Notes under the pieces: model-generated | Told to the model about the DNA's origin: nothing | Databases searched by the model: none | Seen by the model: only the letters and a program-made list of their open reading frames with translations | Position numbers and translations under genes: made by a program | Source of the DNA: Ophioceras dolichostomum | Lineage: Eukaryota; Ascomycota; Sordariomycetes; Magnaporthales; Ophioceraceae | Assembly: GCA_003049485.1 (NCBI GenBank) | Contig: PYST01000154.1 | Location: forward strand, 26,945-90,944 | Length of the DNA stretch: 64,000 nt | Direction: 5' to 3' | In this document: piece by piece, positions 45,201-54,111 of the stretch | How the letters are laid out: the number at the start of each line of letters is the position of its first letter | Numbering within the stretch: position 1 is the stretch's first letter

Positions 45201-45914
45201 AACGAGATGCCCGAAGATTTTGGCGAGCAGCAGCAGCCTCTAGGCAGGGCCGCCACTGCACCAACTCAGTCTTTTCACTCGCACTCACATTCTCAAAACC
45301 AGTCGTCCCCGGCCCCGTCCCGGCCGCTGTCCATGGTCAACGGCCTTACCGCCGCCAGTTCCTCCTCCTCCCCAAACAAGCCCCGCACGCCTCGCCACTC
45401 CCCCTCCACCGCCCCCGCACCCCTAACAGAACAAGAAACCGGCGTGGCCGTCGAGCTCCTCTTCGCCGTGATATCCGAGCTGTACACGCTCTCCTCCGCC
45501 TGGAACATCCGGCGCACCCTGCTCGCCGCCGCCAAGTCCTTCCTCCTTCGCCCCGGGAACCCTTCATTACTATCAGTGCGCTCCCTGATCCAGACCGGCG
45601 TGCTGGACGCCAACTCGTCCGACGCGGGGGTCGCGGCCCACCTGCGGAAGCTGCGCGAGAACTCGCTGCCGACCGAGGAGGAGCTCGCGGCCTGGCCGGC
45701 CGAGATGAGCGCCGAGGAGAAGGAGACCCTGAGGAAGAAGGCGAGGGCGCTGCTGATCAGGAGCGGCGTGCCGGCTGCGCTGTCGGGCGTTATGGGGCAG
45801 GCGGCTACGGGGGAGGCGCTGGGGAGGGTGTTTGACTGCTTGCAGGTGCAGGATGTTGGGAGGGGGTTGCTGTTTGGGGTTATGTTGCAGGCTGTGAGGG
45901 CTGTTACGCATTGA
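42288..45914 (+). CDS. PXA-PX-nexin C sorting-nexin-like protein
   Basis: A single-exon protein of 1208 aa. Residues 1-80 are acidic/Ser/Pro-rich. Residues about 95-130 are strongly hydrophobic with Gly (IGVGLAGVTYFILGQLGLLL), a membrane hairpin. The PXA domain spans about 185-380 (VIKDYVKWWYGPILPADRSF, EMTLQSCSKPEWIN). A coiled, charged region follows (about 425-460), then Ser/Pro linker. The PX domain lies at about 610-725 (WDYLIQVE, RKYSDFEQLHEVL, LPSWKVHTKASLRGELERY), binding phosphoinositides. The C-terminal nexin domain lies at about 1050-1190 (VAVELLFAVISELYTLSSAWNI). This is the architecture of S. pombe Pxa1 and is related to Mdm1/SNX13/14/25 but without the RGS domain. Such proteins tether the ER or nuclear envelope to vacuole/endosome or lipid droplets; that role is inferred. 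The ATG at 42288 is the first in frame; Met22 is an alternative. Confidence 0.9.
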   Translation: MKPTEDAPPSLRDSDTHAAETMESDSSKEVELVSPPPKENGSDVLPTSPAPASPSPSPESPSSPARESKVGEGSSEDMMTKVFQFLSTATPETLGGIGVGLAGVTYFILGQLGLLLIGAFAGVTLFISWEGRQPDVARAVKGEKGVDAIARISKEREALREHSKPKDMSADEDEDESRGFEDFQPETRDALNSLVDAVIKDYVKWWYGPILPADRSFPMSCRKVFASYLLAVANHLSKKRPADTFLDFLTNSSSIVIVFFSELSAAFAELPPDSTKSGPDAISHYLSSNPHSNLANLLNKKQQAAKFKMVAEDLLGFLDRPTYDCDPARVFLREILAGVILEMTLQSCSKPEWINGWIVHLLEAGEPDFNQAIDSGMQRSPDLPNAFADLDGNVGNIGLTKGNRNSLDMARRRESVAAGHKKKLSRADEEMEAMEEMKRLNEMIAEEDARRAREEAKQTSTGPIPAPATEEASDRLTNALERNANELDIHPGGQGWKLPGAVEPLSPGSLPQKSPKDASGDETSSSGDPLKTPLTPGSSQLDAPSQDSSPQRTADNTASSTSARRSSQFTSFDQIVPPAQDESDSDAEQGGTTTQQTQPPAAAPAPPLTLHNATVTIHDDGVPDKSRIKNKPSWDYLIQVEPSSSHHRGWMIVRKYSDFEQLHEVLGRIARISGAAAFTEQHSALPSWKVHTKASLRGELERYCRDACWYQPLAESEGMKRFLDKDNIAAAAQKNTHHSRGAASRSGFEAFENMGKNVLGVLQSAPKGVAEGGKVVVGGVTGVLGNIGLGSRKNTITAPAAPPPLSSTSSLTSSLAVREDSAAAAGTTTTTTSTGSKSGGGGSVSVGGGNPTAGPTASTKAANRLSISTPPRMDSTLSLASSRKSRDSMDSQRSSVISTQPGKVAPMESPAEADGLQPRGDRWDRSSTGGPASARSSREHSRAHSRASSMAPPLRSPSSTSLSGIKLPPPPNEMPEDFGEQQQPLGRAATAPTQSFHSHSHSQNQSSPAPSRPLSMVNGLTAASSSSSPNKPRTPRHSPSTAPAPLTEQETGVAVELLFAVISELYTLSSAWNIRRTLLAAAKSFLLRPGNPSLLSVRSLIQTGVLDANSSDAGVAAHLRKLRENSLPTEEELAAWPAEMSAEEKETLRKKARALLIRSGVPAALSGVMGQAATGEALGRVFDCLQVQDVGRGLLFGVMLQAVRAVTH

Positions 45915-45950
45915 TTGATGCCTCGAAGTGCGGTGCGGTGCAGCGCATGT

Positions 45951-45984
45951 GCAGGACAGCAGGACAGCAGGACAGCAGGACAGC
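45951..45984. repeat. 8-bp tandem repeat x4 in 3'-UTR position
   Basis: Four copies of GCAGGACA about 40 bp after the PXA-PX stop codon. It would be transcribed in the 3'-UTR. It may be a polymorphic minisatellite. Confidence 0.85.
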
Positions 45985-46770
45985 ACGGCAACGATGGTTA
46001 TGGCCTCGTTGTTAATGGCTCTACCTTTTCTTCTTCCGCCCTGCGTTCTTGCCCCCTACTAGTATTATCATCACTTGTAATTCACAAACCGGGCAGCTTG
46101 GTTCCTTGTTTTTCTGATGTCGACTATGTCGACTAAAAGAACGTGGCTGCTGTCAAGGGGTTTCTTGTTAGAAAGCCTACCTAGATTGTTGTTGATGTAC
46201 GACTATACATAAACGGGACGGACAGTGGATTTACATGGTAGGCGCTTTTCTGATTTATTCTTATTTTTGTCTTTGTATTCTTGTCCATGTTCATTTCTGT
46301 TGTAGGTCCTCAAAGGGAGGGATGGTGTCATCCACCAACAAAACAGCATTGGGGTTAGTAGAAACAGATTCCGTTCCTATCTTTACCAGAACCTGGCTTT
46401 TTGACCAAAAATGATCTCTCAAAATACGCATTTGGAGAATGCCATGTGCACCGACCGACCACCAACCGACCGTGTTGCAGAACCCGTATGAAGTCCTCTT
46501 CCCAGCCTGAATCGGCATGATGGGAGTCCCTGTGTGACTCTCGCACCGATCGGCAGCCTTGAAAGGGACGGGAGAGGAGGGCATCGGTTAGGCTGCCGCC
46601 CACGGGTGTCCTCTCTTTTACTAATAGCTAAGATACCTATTGCTTGCAAAAGGCGCACGACTCCGAATCATGATACAGACCATGCGGGTTCATTGGCCTT
46701 CGTCGGATGGGTTTGCCGTGGACTACCGATCATCGGGAATCCACTCCGGTGGCGTGGGGTTTCTCCTCTG

Positions 46771-46823
46771 CAGTGAGGGGTGGGGCTGAGATCTCGCTGT
46801 GCTGTAGCTAGCACCCCTCACTG
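46771..46823. repeat. Perfect 12-bp inverted repeat, 29-bp spacer
   Basis: CAGTGAGGGGTG (46771-46782) faces CACCCCTCACTG (46812-46823). The CAGTG ends resemble terminal repeats of some hAT or pogo-type DNA elements, but I see no target-site duplication outside them and no coding capacity inside. It could be a tiny MITE relic, a transcription-factor palindrome or an RNA hairpin. Confidence 0.7.
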
Positions 46824-47235
46824 AGACCAGACTCTCAACTCACAGAGTGCTCATCTCATTGAGCCTGCATCTTTTCTCCGCAGTTATTCTCATGAAGATG
46901 TCGCGTGGAAGTACCGCCTTTGTGGAGTAATAGATTCACTAACGCACGGCTTGTTCATGATCTTGTTCATGATCTTTCACTGTCGAATTTCCGTTTGTTG
47001 CCGTAGATAAGCGTAGGACTCATGACCTTGTGGAATTCAAAGGCTGTATTTAGCTCTCAGCCTCCTGCACACTCTCTGTCTATCAGATTACAAACCCTCA
47101 CACTCTCTCAACTGTACACCTCATAGAAAACCTGAATCCACCAAAAGACGGCCCAAACCGCTCCATGCGCTCAAGCGAAGAGGCCAACGAAGACGACGAA
47201 GAAAGAAGAAGGGTGACACCACCCAAATCGCAAAG

Positions 47236-50200
47236 ATGACGACAGCCTCCTCAGAACCACCACCACCACCACCACCGAAGAGGGGCATCCGAATCGCCAT
47301 CGACAGAGGCGGCACCTTCACAGACTGCGTGGGCAACCTAGACGGCAAGGATGTAGTGATCAAGCTACTCTCCGAGGATCCGGCCAACTACGCCGACGCG
47401 CCTCTGGAAGGCATCCGCCGCATCATGTCGCACTTCCTAGGCCGCGAGATCCCGCGCGGCGAGGTGCTGGACACGGCCCAGATCGACTCGATCCGCATGG
47501 GCACCACGGTGGCGACCAACGCGCTGCTGGAGCGGAAGGGCGAGAAGATGGCGCTCGTGGTCACGCGGGGCTTCCGGGACTGCCTGACGATCGGCAACCA
47601 GTCGCGGCCCAAGATTTTCGATCTTGCGATCCGCAAGCCCGACGTGCTGTACAGCGAGGTGGTCGAGGTCGACGAGCGCGTGACGCTCGAGGACTACGCC
47701 GAGGACCCCTACCGCGCCGCCACCAAGGCGGACGCGCGTGCGGGCACGCCCGAGGCGGCCACAGCGGACCTGGTGATGGGCCTGTCGGGCGAGGCGGTGC
47801 GCGTGCTGCGGCGGCCGGAGGAGGACGAGATCCGCAGGCGGCTGCAGGAAGTGTACGACGGCGGCATCCGCAGCGTGGCCGTGTGTCTGATGCACGGCTA
47901 CACGTTCCCGGACCACGAGGCGCTCGTGGGAAGAGTGGCGCGCGAGGTCGGCTTCACGCACGTGTCGCTCAGCTCGGAGCTGATGCCCATGATCAAGCTC
48001 GTGCCGCGCGCCACGTCGGTGTGCGCCGACGCGTACCTGACGCCCGCCATCAAGAAGTACATCTCCGGGTTCCAGGCCGGTTTTCAGGGCGGGCTGGGCA
48101 CGCGCGGAGTGCGCGAGGAGGCTGGCAAGGCCGGCTCTAGGGGAGCCCGCTGCGAGTTCATGCAGAGCGACGGCGGGCTGGTCGACGTCGACCGCTTCAC
48201 GGGCCTGAAGGCGATCCTGTCGGGCCCCGCGGGAGGCGTGGTGGGCTACGCGACCACGTCGTGGGACGACAAGACGCGCGTGCCCGTCATTGGCTTCGAC
48301 ATGGGCGGCACCAGCACCGACGTGTCGCGGTACGGCGAGGGCCGCTACGACCACACCTTCGAGACCACGACGGCGGGCGTCACCGTCCAGTCGCCGCAGC
48401 TCGACATCAACACCGTGGCCGCCGGCGGCGGCTCGCGGCTGTTCTTCCGCAACGGCCTTTTTGTGGTAGGGCCCGACTCGGCCGGTGCGCACCCGGGCCC
48501 CGCATGCTACCGCAAGGGCGGCCCCGCCACCGTCACGGACGCGAATCTCTTCCTCGGCCGCCTGCTGCCCGAGTTCTTCCCCAAGATTTTCGGCCCTGGG
48601 GAGAACGAGGCGCTCGACGTCGAGGCTAGCAGGCGCGTCCTGCAGGAGCTGACGGACGAGGTCAACAAGAGCAGAGCTACTGCTGCGACTAGCTCAGGAG
48701 CGGGCTCAGGGACGCTGCGGGAGATGTCCGTCGACGAGGTGGCGTACGGGTTCCTTACGGTTGCGAACGAGAGCATGACGCGTCCGATCCGCTCCATCAC
48801 CGAGGCGAAGGGCCACGACTCGTCCAAGCACCGTCTGGCCACCTTCGGAGGCGCGGGCGGCCAGCACGCCGTCGCCATCGCCGAGGCCCTGGGCATCCGC
48901 CAGATCCTTATCCACCGCTACTCGTCCGTGCTGTCCGCGTACGGCATGGCGCTCGCGGACGTGGTGGACGAGCGCCAGGAGCCCGAGTCGACCGTGTGGC
49001 CCGCCAAGGACGCCGCCAGCGCGGACCCGGCGTCCCCCATCATCAGGGAGCTGCAGAGCAAGATGGAGAAGCTGAAGGACAAGTCGCGCCGGGCGCTGCA
49101 CGACCAGGGCTTTTCGGACCACGAGATCGTGTTCGAGGAGTACCTCAACATGCGGTACCGCGGCACCGAGTCCGCGCTCATGATCATCAAGCCGACCGAG
49201 GAAGGAGAAGAAGGTGATGCCAACGAAGAACAGTGGCAGTTTGGCCGGGCGTTCGTGCGCCACCACCGCTACGAGTTCGGCTTCACGCTGGACGGGCGCG
49301 ACATCATCGTCGACGACGTGCGCGTGCGCGGCATCGGCCGGAGCTTCAACTACACGGAGAAGTCGGTCGACGAGCAGCTCGGCGCCCTGACGCAGCACGA
49401 GCTGGGGCTTGAGGAGGTAGAGCAGAAGCGCCACTCCTCCGCACAGGTGTACTTCGAGGGCGGACGGCGCGAGACGCCCGTCTTCAGGCTGGAGAGCCTC
49501 GCCATCGGCGACAGGATAAGCGGCCCCGCCATGCTCGCGGACGGGACACAGACCATCGTCGTGGCGCCGGGCACGGCGTCGCTGGTCCTCGAGACGCACG
49601 TCGTCATCGACCTCGGCACTGCTACGAACGACGGCGGCAAGAAAGAAGGCCAGGCGGGGTTGGAAAGCAGCAGCAGTGCACAAGCAAACGATGACAGCAA
49701 GGAGGTTAATAATGATGAGGAGGAGCGCGACGTCGACCCCATCATGCTGAGCGTCTTCGGCCACCGCTTCATGGCCATCGCCGAGCAGATGGGCCGGGCG
49801 CTGCAGAAGACGAGCGTCAGCACCAACGTGAAGGAGCGCCTCGACTTCTCCTGCGCCATCTTCGACTCCACCGGCGGACTGGTCGCCAACGCGCCGCATC
49901 TGCCGGTGCACCTGGGCTCCATGTCGACGTGCGTGCGCACCCAGGCCGAGATATGGCGGGGCAGACTCAAAAAGGGCGACGTCATCATCTCGAACCACCC
50001 TTCCTACGGCGGCACCCACCTTCCCGACGTGACCCTCCTCATGCCGGCCTTCAACGACGCCGGCGACAAGATCCTCTTCTACGCCGCATCCCGCGCGCAC
50101 CATGCCGACATAGGCGGCATCACCGCCGGGTCCATGCCTCCGCACTCCCGCGAGCTGTTCCAGGAAGGCGCCGCGATCCGCAGCGAGAAGCTGGTGTCGG

Positions 50201-51699
50201 AGGGGAAATTCGACGAGGAGATGGTCGTTGAGCTGTTCTACCGGCAGCCCGCCAAGTCGCCGGGGTGCAGCGGCACGAGGTGCCTGTCGGACAACATCAA
50301 CGACCTGAGGGCGCAGGTGTCCGCGAACCAGAAGGGGATATCTCTGATCGAGGGCTTGATCGCCGAGTATGGAGAGGCCACGGTCGATTTCTACATGAGG
50401 CACATCCAGAATAATGCGGAGGCGTGCGTGCGGAAGCTGCTGAGGGACGTGAGTCGCCGGTTTGCGGGGCGGGAGCTGGTCGCGGAGGATTTTATGGACG
50501 ATGGGAGTCCGATTAGGCTGAGGGTGTCGATCGATGAGGAGAGGGGGGAGGCGGTGTTTGATTTTGAGGGGACGGGACCGGAGGTTTATGCGAATATTAA
50601 TGCGCCGCAGGCTATCACTTACAGGTTAGTTTTTTGTTTTCCTTTCCTCATCACCTATGCTCGATGTCATCCTTCCTTTCCTCCCTTTCCCCTTTCACAC
50701 ACACACTCTCTCTCTAGCTTCATCTCTATTCCTTTCTGTTCGCTTTGCTAACAGCAACATACTCGCTCCCATCATCTTTCTCTCCTCTTCCTCTCCAGCG
50801 CAATCATCTACTGCCTCCGCTGCCTAATCTCCGAAGACATTCCCCTGAACCAAGGCTGCCTCAAGCCGATCCACGTCCGCATCCCCCCCAAGTCCCTGCT
50901 GTCCCCCTCCGACCACGCGGCCGTCGTGGGCGGCAACGTCCTGACCTCTCAGCGGGTCACCGACGTCATCTTCCGCGCCTTCCAGGCCTGCGCCGCGTCC
51001 CAGGGCTGCTGCAACAACCTGACCTTCGGCTTCGGGGGCAACGTCGCGGGCCAGACCGAGGTCAAGGGGTTCGGGTACTACGAGACGATCGCGGGTGGAT
51101 CCGGCGCGGGCCCCTATTGGGAGGGCACCAGCGGCGTACATGTGCACATGACGAACACGCGGATCACTGACTCGGAGGTGTTCGAGAGGCGGTATCCTGT
51201 GATACTGAGGGAGTTTTCGATACGGAAGGATTCTGGGGGAAAAGGGCAGCATAGGGGCGGCGATGGAGTGGTGAGGGATATCGAGTTTAGGATACCGCTG
51301 CAGGTGTCGATCCTCAGCGAGAGGAGGGTTTACAGACCGTACGGCATGGCGGGCGGCGAGGCTGCTGAGTGCGGGCTGAATTTGTGGGTGAGGAGGAATG
51401 TGGCAAAGGCGAGTTGGGAGACTTCGCTTAAGCGGTTGAAGAGCACTGGCACCGGCACCGGCACTGACGAGAAAGAGGAGGAGGAGGTCCAACAAGAGTA
51501 CGAGGAGCGGTTCATCAACATGGGTGCTAAGAACAGCGCGCCGATGAAGGCGGGTGACCGCATCATCGTCATGACGCCCGGAGGAGGCGGGTGGGGTCCC
51601 GTGGGCAAGGAGTCGGTCGCCAGGCTGGACGCGGATCCGCAGGCGGGGTGGCGGAGGGGGACGCATGGTGCGAGGGAGGACACTTCTTTGCAGGCTTGA
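47236..51699 (+). CDS. 5-oxoprolinase (ATP-hydrolysing)
   Basis: Two exons, 47236-50624 and 50799-51699, joined AG|C through a GTTAGT donor and a pyrimidine-rich CCAG acceptor; 1429 aa. The start at 47236 gives a Pro-rich lead and then [12 protein letters not shown] (residues about 20-31), the phosphate-binding motif of the hydantoinase A N-terminal domain. [25 protein letters not shown] and [14 protein letters not shown] continue the HyuA half. The HyuB half starts near residue 830 ([58 protein letters not shown]) and ends MTPGGGGWG. The enzyme opens 5-oxo-L-proline to L-glutamate with ATP in the gamma-glutamyl (glutathione) cycle, in the cytosol. The protein is somewhat longer than the usual ~1290 aa, because of insertions near 170-190, 650 and an acidic inter-domain linker near 800-830. 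The assignment over hydantoinase is based on the fused A+B layout. Confidence 0.93.
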
Positions 51700-51958
51700 G
51701 GTGGATGGACCTGAGTACCTATGTAGGTAGTGATATATACGTTTTGTTTGTTTTAACTCGCTACGGTCGATGCTTGTTGGGGTCTATCTAGAAGGGATTG
51801 AAGGAAGAAAGAGAAGATAGTGATCTCTAGAGAATAACACGTTTGTTACCAGTCCATACTCCAAGTCGTCTAGAATATATACGAAGATATCCTGATGAAC
51901 ATGCCTGTCTGTCCACCTGTACTGGATGGACGGTTTACATACGACTCTCGTGGAACTT

Positions 51959-54111
51959 TCATATCTCAATCACAATCCGCCCAATCCCCCTACTAACACA
52001 AGCCAGCATCGACCCAGCGCTCTTCTCATCCTCCATCAGCGCCGTCCCGCGATGGTCCACCCTCCCCTCCCTCACCAACACCTTACACGTGCCGCAGTTG
52101 CCCACCTCGCACGAGCTCGCCACCTCCAGGTCCCCAAACCTCGTCCTCAGCGCCTCCAGCAACGTCTCCTCCGGTCCAACCGAGAGTGTCACGGCGGCGG
52201 CCTCGGCCTTGGTCTTGGTCTCAGCGTCCCCGTCGTCCCTGTCAGACTCGCGGCGATTCGCAACAACGGCCTCGAAGGGCTCCCCAGAGACGTCGGCCTC
52301 GAACGCCTCGAAGTGCACCTCCCTCTCGTCTATCCCAGCGGCACGCACGGATCGCAACGCCTCGTCCATCATCCGTCGCGGTCCGCAGACGTACAGCTGC
52401 GAGTTCCACGGCAGCGTGCGGACGATCTCGGGAATGCTCAGACGTTGACCCTGGGCCTTGTCGTAGATGCGCACCATCCTGTCGTGGCCATCCAGCTGCA
52501 GCACCTCTCCCTTTGATTCTCCAGAAGAAGAAGAAACAACGCCGAGCTTCTCCAACCTCGCCCGGAACGGCACCTCCTCCTCGCCAGACCTGACGGCGTA
52601 GTGCAGCTCGGCGCTGTAGTTGATGGACCTCAGCGCCTCCAGCAGCGGCAGGAACGCGGTGAGCCCCACGCCCCCCGCGATGAAGACGCGGTGGCTCGCC
52701 GCGGGCGCGAAGGGGACCGCGCTCGTGAAGCGGCTGCCGACCTGGACGGTCGTGCCCGCGTCCGCGACTTCGTGCAGGTACCGCGACCCGCCGCGGCTCG
52801 TTTCGGGGCTGTCGCTGTCGAAGGACACGCCGATCTCGAACCTGTCCTGCGTGCTGCTCTTCGCGTCCGACACGACCGAGTAGGCGCGCACGAGGCCGTT
52901 GGGCAGCTTGAGCTTGACGTGCGAGCCGACGTCGAGACTCTTCTTCTTCTCCGCGGCGGCGGCGGCGGCGGGCCCTTCCTTAGTAGTCGCCTGCAGCACG
53001 AACGAGACGATCCTCGGCGTCTGGCGCGTCTTCTCCACGATCTTGAACTCTCTCCACTTCTCCTGCCCTCCTGCCAAACCGTCATCCTCGTCATAGAAGT
53101 CGTCGTCAACTTCCCCCTCCCCATTCTCGACCACCCTCGCCCTCCTCCTCGCCCTCGCCCTCGCCTTCGCCGCCCTCCCTCTGAACACCGCACCGCTCTC
53201 CTCCCCGAACTCCTCGATCTTCGACAGGCGCTCGTTCATCTCGTCGTTCTTGGTGTCCCGGTGCAGATACTCCTGCACCCTCTCTATAGTCCACCGGGGA
53301 TTTTTCCTCTCCGTAACGCGGGCCACCATGCCTGCGCTAAGCGGACCGGGGGATAAAACGCGGTAGTACCATCCCGTGCGGGAGGACCGCCAGGTCAGGG
53401 GCGCGAAGTTCTTGAGGTGGAATCGGTGGTTTAGTTTGAAGCAGGGTTGGCGGGGGAGGGAAATTTGGAGTGTTAATGGCGTAGGGGAGGAAGAAGAAGA
53501 ATTGGAAGGAGTGGATAAGGGAGGAGGGGAGATGGTGATGACGTCGCCGATGCACACGTTGCGCTCATTCATGTGCGCGAAGACGATGTTCTCGCCGAAC
53601 GCTCCCGGGACGAAGCGAGATGCTGATGACGGGTGTTCGGCGCGCCAGGATGGGTAGTGTGCGCTGCAGTCTGTGAGTAAGGAGGCATGTCAGTTTTAGC
53701 CTCGCCGTTACCGAGTCTAATCGAATCCCGCAGCGTACAACTGCTGTGTCTATTGTGACCAGCCCAACTCCGGTACCTTAGTTCTAGCAGAGGAGATATG
53801 AATTTGCTTGAAGGAGGGAAGTAGGGGGAGGGAGAGAACCTCTTCTCTCACTCACAAGCATGAATAGCCTTGTCTCGTCCACCATGGAAGGTATAGTCAT
53901 GCTCGTCGCCATCGATGCCCATCTCCGTGACCTGCACGGGGGCGCTCGAGTCGCACAGCGTCTTGTATATCCCCGTCTTCACCGACAGGCCCTCGAGGCT
54001 GCGCATCTTGCCGCTGCGGACCTCGAGGACCACGTCCGTCATGACGTGGGAGTTGAGGTCGAACTCGCTGCCGCCATTGGTTTGGAGGTGGTGGTTTTCT
54101 TCTATCGCCAT
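51959..54111 (-). CDS. MOSC domain fused to flavin/2Fe-2S oxidoreductase
   Basis: Two exons on the minus strand, 54111-53856 and 53670-51959 (GTGAGT donor, CACAG acceptor, T|AC phase); 655 aa. Residues about 20-190 are a YiiM-type MOSC domain: MGIDGDEHDYTFHGGRDKAI, HAYCSAHYPSW, PGAFGENIVF and RQPCFKL with the conserved Cys162. A long charged linker (about 230-290, Arg/Ala then acidic) follows a 3-alpha segment. The FAD/FMN domain carries RAYSVVSD (348-355); the NAD domain carries FIAGGVGLTAFLPLL and LYVCGPRRMMDEAL. A plant-type 2Fe-2S ferredoxin domain ends the protein with Cys606, Cys611, Cys614 and Cys643. The reductase part matches phthalate dioxygenase reductase/VanB enzymes, moving electrons from NAD(P)H through flavin to the cluster. 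The MOSC part may bind molybdenum cofactor or detoxify N-hydroxylated compounds; substrate is unknown. It converges with 5-oxoprolinase. Confidence 0.9.

Larger units (their letters stand above)
45915..47235. other. Intergenic, with tandem repeat and inverted repeat
   Basis: Follows the PXA-PX stop and precedes 5-oxoprolinase on the same strand. It contains an 8-bp tandem repeat right after the stop (45951-45984), CCTACCTA at 46177-46184, a perfect 12-bp inverted repeat (46771-46823) and a twofold CTTGTTCATGAT repeat near 46950-46975. No gene is seen. Confidence 0.55.

Noticed and set aside
44192..45256. 354-codon minus-strand frame
   Set aside because: Antisense to the PX and Ser/Pro-rich part of the PXA-PX gene; repetitive Arg/Ser/Pro content with no domain.
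46771..46823. Intact transposon
   Set aside because: Only 53 bp long, with no coding capacity and no target-site duplication visible; kept as an inverted repeat only.
47437..48492. 351-codon minus-strand frame
   Set aside because: Same cause as above: antisense to the HyuA half of 5-oxoprolinase, with no family signature.
48706..50403. 565-codon minus-strand frame
   Set aside because: It lies wholly antisense to the 5-oxoprolinase exon, has His/Arg/Ala-biased composition and no motif; a mirror frame from GC-rich codons.
52601..53356. 251-codon plus-strand frame
   Set aside because: Antisense to the reductase part of the MOSC fusion, where domain motifs are unambiguous.
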